Shown here: in pieces, positions 21,816 through 30,709 of the stretch | Position numbering within the stretch: position 1 is the first letter of the stretch | How the letters are laid out: each line of letters starts with the position of its first letter | Assembly (NCBI GenBank): GCA_009602725.1 | Contig: WELB01000147.1 | Span: 301,691 to 361,711, forward strand | From: Spirogloea muscicola | Lineage: Eukaryota; Streptophyta; Zygnematophyceae; Spirogloeales; Spirogloeaceae | Direction: 5' to 3' | DNA length: 60,021 nucleotides | Notes under the pieces: generated by a model | What the model was told of the DNA's origin: nothing | The model's input: only the letters and a program-made list of their open reading frames with translations | The model's database searches: none | Position numbers and translations under genes: made by a program

Positions 21816-22262
21816 TGCCCCCGTCGTCGTGGCCCGCCCCTCCGGGGGAGGGCCTTGAGGGCGACCCTCGTCACACCCTCGGGGGAGGGGTGGCAGATAG
21901 AACGCTACAAGTAGTGGGCCTAGGCCGGGACTCCTCAGTCCGACCAATGCCAAGAGACACACAGCCCTGCTGCTGCCTAGCCAGCCCCGCTGCTGCTTGC
22001 TGGTGCCGCCGTCGTCACAGCTCTGCTGCTGCCGCCTGCTGCCCAGCCCGTCTCCGCAGCTCGTCGCTGCGGGCCCGGCCGGCTCTCTGTAAATCTGTGT
22101 TAGAGTCACCGCCCTAGGGCGGTAACTCAGAGTAAGACTTCCGCTGCGCCATGTGCGCGTATGTCCGTTGGCGTACCCCTGTATGAGAATTGTCTCCTAA
22201 ACACCCTATGTCTGAGACCCAACAGGATGATCTGACCCTGACTGTGTGATTAGAGACAGGAA
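21816..22262 (+). mobile_element. LTR body (family 4, related to family 3)
   Basis: GGGGGAGGGGTGGCAG, the TATA-like CTACAAGTAG, the AGACACACAGCCCTGCTGC block, a palindromic R element (22108-22123) and an end resembling family 3 (TGACCCTGACTGTGTG). Confidence 0.7.
22108..22123 (+). ncRNA. R-region palindrome of LTR (family 4)
   Basis: ACCGCCCTAGGGCGGT is a perfect 16-base palindrome, flanked by GAGTC and ACTC and followed by the ACTTCCGCTGCG block. It occupies the place of the stem-loops in families 1 and 3. Confidence 0.6.
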
Positions 22263-22430
22263 CACACACAGGCTCTGGGGCTCCTGCCCCAAGCTCGCCC
22301 CCCCAAGGCCTGGCCCCGGCACTCAGCCAGACAGACTCGGCAGACGCAGCAATACACCCTTAGCGTTGCCCCGGCTCCGGCTGCCTAATCCACAGTTGTC
22401 TGACCCGCTTCTGCTTCACTGGTAAGGAGT
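22263..22430 (+). repeat. Dispersed repeat following an LTR, copy 1
   Basis: Shared with 24845-24990: CTCTGGGGCTCCTGCCCC, AAGGCCTGGCCCCGGC, CTCGGCAGACGCAGCAATA and CTCCGGCTGCCTAA. Following an LTR end, it may be an element leader. Confidence 0.65.
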
Positions 22431-22497
22431 CAGGGTACCTTGCGTGCAGAAGGAGGCCATCGGATGATGACGACGACGATGAGCGCCTGAGGAAGAG

Positions 22498-22951
22498 AAA
22501 GGGCTCGCCCATTGAGGCTAGGGGCTGGAGAAGCCAGCCCAAAAATGAATGAAGAAAGTACGAGAGGGGGCCAGGGTAAGCGCTAAGATATAAAAGCACA
22601 AAAAGAAACGAAGCGGCTACGAAGCACTCAGTAGTACATGCTAAGCAGCCTCAGGTCAGAGAAGCTGGGCTCCTGGAAGCGGGTCCCCTGGCCAGAGCCA
22701 GAGGCAGCAGCAAGTGCTCTGCCGGCACGCAGGTGCAGCGCGCGGGCCATAGACCTCTGCAGCGAGACGGCCAAGCGCATACAGTACACCTGCGCTAGCG
22801 ACCCAGCTGCAGGAAGGTCCACCGGCTCCCTTTGGAAGCGGCTGACGATGGCGTGGCGGGCGAGCTGGTTGAGCAGCTCGAGTTCGAGGAAGAGTGCGAC
22901 GAACAGCGCCACTTCCTGATGCCGACGACCGAAGGGCGAAGAGCGCGACAA
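22498..22951 (-). mobile_element. LINE 3' end, 5'-truncated, with hairpin tail
   Basis: Reading leftward, the frame LELELLNQLARHAI ... AAGSLAQVY ... SLQRSMARALHLRAGRALAA ends SFSDLRLLSMYY and a stop at 22630-22628. The 3' UTR ends in the hairpin GGGGCTGGAGAAGCCAGCCC (22521-22540) and GGGCTCGCCCATT at 22500. It differs little from the plus-strand copy at 44826-45423. The 5' breakpoint is near 22880-22950. Confidence 0.85.
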
Positions 22952-23279
22952 ACAGTGCGCTACGCCACGATTCTTCCCGATTCGGGCCCCTTACTCTGCA
23001 GCGAGGCCCTCCGACTGCCAGCAACAAGCGGACTACGGTCAACATTCCGGGTAACTAGCCTTACCAGAGTGGAACCTGCGACACGCACCTCTTTCGAGCA
23101 TGGAGGTCCTGCTGACTAGAGACCAAGAGCTGTGTTTGTCAGAGCGGCAGCCGCGGCGGTGGCCGCTGCGGTGACTGGGGCGGCGGCGGCGGCGGAAATG
23201 CCAGGGGTGCACTGTGACCACCACGGCCCTCGCGCGATGACGGCGAGGAGGCCCACCTCTTCTAGGAGATGGACTGGCG

Positions 23280-23700
23280 CGACTGCGGCGCCGACAGTAA
23301 CAGGTACGAGGTAGCAGAGTGGCACCAGGATGCCGCCGAGAGCAAGGGATTGCTCCTAGGAGGACGCGGGGAAGTTGTTTCGGTGGAGGGCGGCTCCCAG
23401 GAGTGCGCAGAGAGAGACGCCGAGGGCGCAGAGAGGCGCCGTACAGGAATAGGTAGGACGATGGTGCCGAGAGCGAGGAAGTGCTCTCACAGGAGGGCGC
23501 GGGGAGGCTGCGCAGGAGGAGGGCTGCTCCCAGGTAGCGTGGAGAGCCGCCGAGAGCGCAGTGATGCGCAGCGAGCAGAGGGCTGCTCCCAGGTGGTGCG
23601 TGGACAGACGCCGAGAGGGCAGAGGGACGCTCGGAGGCAGTGCAGGAGGACTGCTCCCAGGTGGGGGCAGAGATCAGGTGCGAGGCGACGCAAGGGGATC
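23280..23700. repeat. Degenerate GC-rich repeats
   Basis: At least four loosely repeated units, 60-130 bases apart, share GGGCTGCTCCCAGGT and GCCGAGAG (plus-strand sense). The minus strand is open and rich in Leu, Ala, Arg and Pro. A GCN-rich run lies at 23140-23200. I cannot tell a minisatellite from a repeat-coding exon. Confidence 0.45.
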
Positions 23701-23829
23701 GTTTCTGCAGAGCTGCGCGGATTTGTGCAGCACAGGCCGCCAGGTGCCAGGGAGAACGCATAGATCAACTCCGGACACGCCGGCTCATCAGCCACGACAG
23801 AGGCAGCATCTATACAGCAGGTGACCGTT

Positions 23830-24049
23830 GCTTGTACACTATTGCCAGATGCCACGGCAGTGAGCAGACAGAATACTCACTGCTGATGTACACCAGTACG
23901 AAGATGCCCACGATGGTGAAAAGGGTGGATACCCAGAACTGGAGTACCTTGGTGCGAGGATGCCAGTGGCAATGTGCCGGCAAGACACCACCTGTTGTAC
24001 AATAGGGTGAAGATGATCGTGAAGATGCGCGGGCGCTATTTTTCAGCAT
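23830..24049 (-). CDS. Possible exons of a membrane protein (unrecognised)
   Basis: On the minus strand two short hydrophobic stretches stand close to splice-like sites: RIFTIIFTLLYN before a possible GT at about 24002, and FWVSTLFTIVGIFVLVYIS before a GTGAGT-like site near 23882. The second is long enough to cross a membrane. Further left, LGGILVPLCYLVPVTVGAAV (near 23320-23260) is also hydrophobic. No family is recognised, and no complete model could be built across the repeats. It may be a fragment of a real gene. Confidence 0.2.
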
Positions 24050-24844
24050 TTGGAGAGAGCTTTACGACAGCGACAGGATGACTACCGTTGATGCCATTCA
24101 CATCCCCCGAGATATTCTCTAGGGGGGGGTAGTAGGGAGAGTAGGGAGGAGACGAGCCCCCACAGCGGGCGAGGCGACTTGCAGGGTTGCTGGTTCGAAG
24201 GCGAGCGCAGTGAGCCTCAGCACTACCCAGCAGGGAGGTGCGCTACCACAGGTGGCGAGACGACCTGCAGGGCCAGCGGTGCAAGGACGAGCGAAGGGGA
24301 GCGCAGCGAGCCGAAGCGAGCTGAAGCAGAACCCTGCAAGCTTTCAACACTTTGCAATGCAGATTGCAGGCAGCATTGAGTACGAGGGGCCCAGACCAGG
24401 AGGCATTGCGGGTTTGCTCCTTGGCCAGGAGGGCCACTCCGCCTGCACAGCGACGGACGTGACCAGGCCACTCTTCGACAAGCTTTGCTTTGGTTTGGCT
24501 TGCCTTACTTTGGTTTAGCTTGGTTTGGTCTGCCACTCTTCTCCTTGGCCAGGAGGGCCACTTCCTAGTTGTCCTGCGTCGCGTAAAGCGCGTGGACGCC
24601 GTGGAGCGCGTTGCGAGCTTCTCCGGTGAGGAGGGAGTGATGTGACGGCAGCGTCACTTAGCGTAGACATTCGGCCTAATTGTCTGTTTGCTAGAAGTAA
24701 CCATAGAGACGATGGTCTAACATAGAGGACACTTTGGGAGGCACGTGTCGGCACGGCCCGGCTGTGGACCGGCCCGGCGACATGCCATGCTCTGGGCATG
24801 CTGGCTAAGGCGGGCATGCCGGCTGTGGCGGGCCTGGCGGGGCA
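24050..24844. other. Unassigned, low-complexity patches
   Basis: Holds a G-rich patch at 24121-24152, a short repeated phrase CTTGGCCAGGAGGGCCAC (24420-24437 and 24543-24560) and a CTTTGGTTTGGCTTG-like patch near 24485-24530. No gene is seen. Confidence 0.4.
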
Positions 24845-24990
24845 GCCTCTGGGGCTCCTGCCCCGGGCTCTACAAGGCCTGGCCCCGGCGCCCACCCAGA
24901 CAGGCTCGGCAGACGCAGCAATATACTTGACGTTGCCCGGGCTCCGGCTGCCTAACCCACAGTCGTCAGACCCGCTTCCGCTTCACCCCC
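24845..24990 (+). repeat. Dispersed repeat, copy 2
   Basis: Second copy of the repeat at 22263-22430, with the shared blocks in the same order. Confidence 0.65.
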
Positions 24991-24999
24991 ACGCGCTCC

Positions 25000-27030
25000 G
25001 CCACCTGATGCTGAGGAAGCGACGGGCTCCTTCCTGCATGGGCAGCCCCCACCGGGTAGCTTGGTAGCTACGCCACTGCCGCCGCTGTTGCTGGCTCCGC
25101 GTCCAGGAATGCCGCAGCAGCTGGTGCAGGCACCACATCACATCCCCCACCGCAGCACAGTCACCAAGTGCAGGCTCAGATGGAATTGACCTGCAGGCGC
25201 TCTTTCGGAAGCCCCTGTTATGTCGTTGAGGATGGTCGGGTGTTCGCCCCTGCGCGGCCTTGGACGGTTTACTTGGGCCCGCCACGTAGCCCTCCAGCCC
25301 GCCAGGAAGGTGCTGTTGCAACGCTTTCATCAGCGTCGCCTCCGAGTAACCGATGTCCACCAGCGACAGCGCTGGCGTGCGCATGAGCGCAGCCGCTAGC
25401 TGCCGCGCGGAGACGCGCCCCGCGCCGTCTTGGACCACCGCTGGCTGCATCCTGCTGACGACCGTGCTCTTTGCCCTTGAGGCGATCTGCACTCCCTGTC
25501 GGCTGGCGACTGCCGCGCGCCCATGCCGTCCCGCCGTTCCAGCGTCCACCAACTCCATCCCATGCCGTAGCGAAGGTGGTGATCCTCCTCCTCCTGCTCA
25601 TCCCTCCGCCTCCGATCCGCACGCGACACCGTAGTGGCTGCCATCGTGGCCTTCATCTGCGCCTTCATCTCCGCCATCATCTCCGCCCACACTGCCCTCA
25701 TGAGCTCCATCTCGGTGCGCGATGAGCTGGCTGGGCAGCAGCTGGCACGTGCCCATCCCTCCCCTGGGCGACTGCCGCAGCCGCACTCTTGGCTGCCTGG
25801 GACGCCACACGCGCCGGCAGGTGCGCCGGCCGCTGCTCAGGGTGGCGAGTCCAGCACGTGTCCATGCCATGGCTTGCCTTGGCGCAGTGGCCGCACCGCA
25901 TGCGGCCACCGCATGCCGAACCCCCGTGGGCAGTCTTGCCGAAGATGCCCCGGCTGATCGCAGTGTAACACCGGACGGCCCCAGCAGGCCCGGCTGGCAC
26001 GACCGCGGCGCCGCCACTGCGGACGGCTTGGTGGGCTCTCGCCACTGCCTGGGCGGGTCTACCGACCACTGCCGAGGCTGAGCCGCCGGCCTTGCTTCGC
26101 CCTTCGCTGGCACCGCCACCTCCACCGCCTTTCCTGCGAAGTGGCGCTCCACCTCGTCCGCGAGCTCAGCCACCTGGTCGATGGTAAATGTGTGAAAGTA
26201 CGCGGTAAACACCTGCTGCTCCAGCCAGGCCCCTTTCCTGCCCCCTCCCAACGCCTCCACGAACTTCTGGGCAGCGTCCACCTCCGTCAGCCGCCCGGTG
26301 TCCCGACGCAGCTGCTTCATCCGGTGCACCATGACCATCACATCCTTCCCGGCAGCCGGAAGTTCACCAGCTCCGCCACCTTGGCGGCTTGTCCTGAAAT
26401 GCTGTCCGAGCAGACAAGAAATGCCCGATCGGGTCCGCCAGCAGCCGCTCCCACTTGGCCGGCGTCTCCGCCCTCAGGGCCCCCTCCTCCGACGCCGATG
26501 GACCCGCGACAGTCTCCTCTGCCGCTGCGAGGCGCATGGCCTCGTCGTAGTCTTCCGTGGTCCGGGCGCCAGCAAGCGCCTCACCTCCTGATCGCCTCGC
26601 CAGCTACCAGCCTCTCGCCAGCCGGCACCTCCTCGATGGTGGCAAGCACCTCTTCCATGACGGACTCTTAAAAAATAACGCCGGACCAGCCAAGAACTCA
26701 GGGAGGGTGTTGAAACCCAGCCGCTGCGTGAAACGAGGGTTGTGCTCCATGCTCGCCATGGACGCCTCCACTCTCCTCCGAAGTTCCACCAGGGAGGTCC
26801 CATCCGACCTCCCTGTGTACTTCCCTGTCACCGCGGCAGCCTCCTCAAGGCCCATGCCGGGATGGCTCTCCACGCTTAATTCGGAAGACACTCTGTCCTC
26901 GCTGTTCCTGAGATCCGGATCGGCCTTTGGCCTGTCTGGCTGCGGAACCGCCTCATCGCGCCGCCGATTCGCCGGCGAGAGCGAGCAGCGTGCGCCACTC
27001 CGAGTGGGCATCCGGATCCAAGCCCTGATC
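25000..27030 (-). pseudogene. Gag-like region of a different LTR element
   Basis: On the minus strand from about 27030: an acidic and basic stretch, then a helical region (KQLRRDTGRLTEVDAAQKF, then FTIDQVAELADEVERHFAG) in the frame starting at 26341. In the overlapping frame at about 25920-25860 stands a perfect CCHC zinc knuckle, CGHCAKASHGMDTC (CX2CX4HX4C), the nucleic-acid-binding mark of Gag. Similarity to the chromovirus Gag of elements C and E is not obvious, so this is a separate family, possibly copia-like. A frameshift separates capsid and knuckle. No protease, integrase or reverse transcriptase was found downstream, where 25560-25000 gives an unrecognised open frame. Confidence 0.55.
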
Positions 27031-27359
27031 ATTTGCTGCGCCCCTCCGATGTCGTCGCTTCCTCGATCTCCGCCGCAGATCTCTCCGCAAGTAAATACTA
27101 CGCGTCCCTCACGCTCGCGTGGTCACCCCTGCCGGGGGATCTCTCGCCGCTTCGGCCCCTGGCCACCCTGGCCTGGAGCGTTGACCTGCGCGACGCGTTG
27201 CAACCCCTGCAAACCCTCGCCAGCAACTGTGGCGGGGGCGGCGCTAGGTTCTTTCTTCACCGGGGGATGGCCTCTCTCCGCCGTCCGATCTCGTCAGAGC
27301 CCACCCCGCGAGGAGGGGTCAAAGCAGTAGGTACAGGAACGAAGTGTCCGGCGCCCCGG
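27031..27359. other. Unassigned GC-rich stretch
   Basis: Lies between the gag-like region and the dispersed repeat. It may be the 5' part of that gag or a leader. No motif is recognised. Confidence 0.3.
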
Positions 27360-27545
27360 GGCTCTCCGGCCCGCCCATGCGGGTTGCAACCCTTCCCAGC
27401 GAGTCACCCATAGGTTAACCCCGCTAAGGATCCCTACACCACCTTCCTACCTGATATCAGAGATGATCCTGCTCGGTTCCGCCCAACCGCCCTCTAGCCG
27501 ACGCTACAACGACGCCCCCGGGCATGACAGGGGTCGCCCCGAGGC
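27360..27545. repeat. Dispersed repeat, copy 2
   Basis: Second copy of the repeat at 21131-21345. It stands next to the inner end of the minus-strand LTR that follows, so it could be an element leader. Confidence 0.7.
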
Positions 27546-27555
27546 CCACCCCGAG

Positions 27556-27990
27556 GGGCGGGCTGTAAGCACCTACTCCTGTCCACAGGCAATTAGGAGG
27601 TCGAGTACTGATTAGCTATCGGACTTATGGGTTTTAGGAGCAAGCCCCCTACACGTAGAAGCACTCGCGCATCTCAGCAGCGAAAGATCTGATCATGTGG
27701 CGCGGCCGTCAGCCAGTGACTCCACCTCCTGAGCACCAGCCCGCAGCCCACCGAGGACCATCCACGGCCGCCTCGCAGCGAGCCGGCAGCGATCTGCCGG
27801 CGACGGGCTGCGGCAGCAGGTAGCAGCAGGGCTTGCTCTCTCTGGCTTCAACGATCAGAGCTCCCACAGCCGGGTCGAGGCCAGACCCTTCTATCACTTC
27901 TCCGTGCCACCCTTCCCCTTGGGTGTGTGGGGGTTGCCCTCTGGCCCACCTCGAGGGGCCTTATAAAACGTATCGGAAACACGTACCGGT
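27556..27990 (-). mobile_element. LTR family 2 (minus strand)
   Basis: Shares AGCGAGCCGGCAGCG and CGACGGGCTGCGGCAGCAG with 20596-20990, and the U3 block with 38200-38330 read in reverse. CTTATAAAACG near 27960 is near its outer end. Confidence 0.65.
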
Positions 27991-27996
27991 TCCATA

Positions 27997-29286
27997 TCCT
28001 GCTGGTGAAGTGTGGGTCCATGGACGCCAAGGACCAAGTACAGCGCTTCAAAGCTGGTTTGCCACAGCACATTGTGGTGATGTCGCAAGTGGACAAGACC
28101 ACCTTTCAGCCGGTGACGACGTTGGACAAGCTCATTGAGCAAGCCCGTCAATCATACTCGATGTACCCGACGCGCAAGCGTTTCCTCCGGGTGGAAGATG
28201 GGGACAAGTCGGGACTGTCGTCCGCAAAGCGCTTCAAGCCCAAGTCCGGGTTCAAGCCAAGTAGTAAGTCTGGGCCACCATCGCGGTCGGCGCCAGCCAA
28301 GGCTGCAGTGAAGTTCGTCCCAGAGGAGGACAGGGCTTGTTACCGATGTGGCCAAAAGGGTCACCGGATTCGGGACTGTCTGCAACCGTCGACGTCCCAA
28401 CCTATCAAGCCTGCTTCAACGCGCCCGAAGGGCTTGTACAAGGGAAAAGGGAAAAGTGAGTCCCCCTCCCTATCACCGTTGTGGGTGTTTCATCGGCATG
28501 ATGTGGAAATGCTCTTTGAACACTTCGGACGGGTGTGTCCGCCGTCTGTTATGCCAGTAGTACGCTCTGTGCATGCGCTTAAGCAAGCGCTGCTGAACGA
28601 AGGCCCCCTCGTTGTGTGGGTCCCTTCCAATCAGTTGCAGAAAGCTGCGAGCTTGTACTTGAGCCGGATCAATTTCCATGGTGCTAAAGAACCGGTGTTT
28701 TTCATTGTGCCATGCAGTCGAGGAGTAAACCCTCAACCTCCGTCGGGGCTGGTGTTGTTGTGTCGCCACATGGCGAAGCGCCCTCAAGTGAAATCGGAGA
28801 TTGAAAAAGTTGTACGCCCCTCAAGGAAACTGTTCGTATATGTAGCTCGCAGTTTCATTCTTATTACCCGTAAGTGCCTCGGCAGTCGCTGCGCAGCGCC
28901 AACTATAGTGTTTTCAGACTGGTGGCCGGTCATGCGGTCCAGATCCTCATAGACACGGGGGCTACTGTCTCCTGCATCAGTAAGAATGTTGTGAGCGACA
29001 AGGGTTTTGTTGTAAAGCCCATTAATGTCTCTCAAGCTACATTGGCAAATGGACAAACTGCCGAGTCATGGGCTATTGTCGAGTCCCCATACACATTCAA
29101 AATTATAAGACGGTTGTGTCTTGCCTTGTCATTAAATTGGCACCGGGCTTTGATGTGATTTTGGGCGATGATTGGCTTTGTTCCACTGCGGCTCTACTCG
29201 ACTTTGATGCGCGGACTTGCTCTGGTCAACGCGGTGCTCATCGTTTTGTATTGCACAAAGACGTTCCCCGCGCGCCACCACCGTGA
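27997..29286 (+). pseudogene. Gag C-terminus and protease of element H
   Basis: A single frame (to 28952) gives the Gag end: QRFKAGLPQHIVVMSQ, then a CCHC zinc knuckle CYRCGQKGHRIRDC near 28338-28379, and a long tail (PVVRSVHALKQAL, EPVFFIVPCSRGV) as in the other chromoviruses. After a frameshift near 28910 the protease motif LIDTGATVSC appears near 28947, with Asp-Thr-Gly intact where elements C and E have Asp-Ser-Gly. A second shift leads to GFDVILGDDWL near 29150 and a stop by 29286. Reverse transcriptase and integrase are absent and an LTR fragment follows directly. Confidence 0.85.
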
Positions 29287-29421
29287 ATGCGAGACTTCCC
29301 CTGCGTATTACACGTGGTGCTTCACTGTGCTGGGGGTTTGTCTCTAAACCCCAGTGACCGAAACCGAAAAGGACGTACTGACCCCTAACTGTGCTGTTAA
29401 GGGTCAGGACCGTCACACCGC
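29287..29421 (+). mobile_element. LTR family 3, 3'-end fragment
   Basis: Matches the ends of the two LTRs that follow (GCTGGGGGTTTGTCTC, AAGGACGTACTGACC, AAGGGTCAGG ... CGTCACA). It is preceded by the broken protease frame of element H, so it is the remnant of that element's 3' LTR. Confidence 0.75.
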
Positions 29422-30017
29422 GCGACACCCGTGACTCACTGGCGGCGCTGCAAGCCGGCGCCGCAAGGCGCCGCCGCTCGGCGGCGCCGCAGGACGGCGG
29501 CCGCCTCCAGAAGGGAGCCGCGTGGTCTGCCCTCGCACTAGATTCCCCGTATCGGGCCCGCCTTCCGAAGGTGGGCCCTGAGACGAACCTCCCAGAGACC
29601 CCTGGGGAGGGTAGCACATGAAGCACTATAAGTAGGGCTGAGAGCGGACTCGGAGGGAACTCGGTCAACCTCAGTGAAGCCCGCGAGAGGGAGGCGGAGC
29701 CCTGCTGCCGCCTGCTGCCGCAGCCCGCCGACGCAGTCCTGCTGCTGCCCGCTGCTGCAGCCCGTCGCCGCATCCCGTCGTCGCGGACCTTCGACGGCTC
29801 TCTGTGAGTAAGACTGTAGCTGCTCCCTTGGGGACAGTCGCTGGCCCGTACCTGAGAGGTGAGTCGCTGCCTGTCGGCAGCGCCTCAGGGCGAGACTTCC
29901 GCTGCGTATGACACGTGGTGCTTTCACTGTGCTGGGGGTTTGTCTCTTAACCCCAGCGACCGAAACCAAGGACGTACTGACCCCCGACTGTGCTGTTAAG
30001 GGTCAGGGCCGTCACAT
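29422..30017 (+). mobile_element. LTR family 3, second of three in a row
   Basis: About 596 bp with U3 GC-rich inverted repeats (29440-29515), a TATA-like CTATAAGTAG at 29627-29636, the CTGCTGCCGCCTGCTGCC block, the R stem-loop (29856-29886) and an end CGTCACA. No internal region separates it from its neighbours. Confidence 0.75.
29856..29886 (+). ncRNA. R-region stem-loop of LTR (family 3)
   Basis: Outer stem GAGG/CCTC, inner stem GCTGCC/GGCAGC and loop TGTC, followed by the ACTTCCGCTGCG block. Compared with 30545-30575, one inner base pair changes from T-A to C-G. Confidence 0.7.
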
Positions 30018-30709
30018 GACGCGCCTGCTGACGATATGACGTGAAGGCGCGCCGCCTCCAGCAGAGACGGCGAATCCTGGACTTCCAGAGCGGAGCTGCT
30101 CGGCATATTCCTGAACCTGCCGCCGTGCCCGCAATGACGTGTATGTGACACGTGTGGCGTGCGCCCGTGACGCCGCGTCACACCCGTGACCCGTGCCACA
30201 CCCACACCCGTGTGGCTTGCCCTCGCACTAGGATCCCCTTGTGGGGCTCGCCTTCTCGGAGGTGGGCCTTGAGACGAGCCTCCCAGAGACCCCTGGGGAG
30301 GGTGGCATATGAAGCACTACAAGTTGGGCTGAGGCCAGACTCGGGGTACCGGGTCAGTATCAGTGAAGCTCACGAGAGAGAGGCGCCCTGCTGCCGCCTG
30401 CTGCCGGAGCTCGCCGACGCAGTCCAGCTGCTGCCTGCTGCTGCAGCTCGTCGCCGCAACCCGTCGCTGCGGATCTTTCTCGGCTATCGATGTAAGTTAG
30501 ACTGTGACTGCTTCCCCTGAGAACATTTACTGGCCCGTACCTGAGAGGTCAGTCGCCGCCTGTCGGCGGCGCCTCAGGGCAAGGCGTTCCGCTGCGTGGA
30601 ACGCGTGTTGCTTCACTTCGCTGGGGGGGTTATCTCTAAACCCCAGCGACCGGCACCAATAAGGACGTCCTAATCCCTAACTCTGTGTATAGGGATCAGA
30701 ACGTCACTT
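30018..30709 (+). mobile_element. LTR family 3, 5' LTR of element F
   Basis: About 692 bp, beginning TGACGCGCCTGCTG and ending GATCAGAACGTCAC. It carries the GAGAGAGGC and CTGCTGCC blocks and the R stem-loop. A leader follows at 30710, which supports a 5' LTR. The start coordinate is taken from the boundary with the preceding LTR. Confidence 0.7.
30545..30575 (+). ncRNA. R-region stem-loop of LTR (family 3, second copy)
   Basis: Outer stem GAGG/CCTC, inner stem GCCGCC/GGCGGC and loop TGTC. The change against 29856-29886 is compensatory. Confidence 0.7.

Noticed and set aside
24179-24260. tRNA-like GGTTCGAA phrase
   Set aside because: No acceptor stem or anticodon arm could be formed around it. 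The same phrase occurs in LTRs.
25000-25560. Minus-strand frame after the gag-like region as a protease or reverse transcriptase
   Set aside because: No Asp-Thr/Ser-Gly or YxDD motif in any frame.
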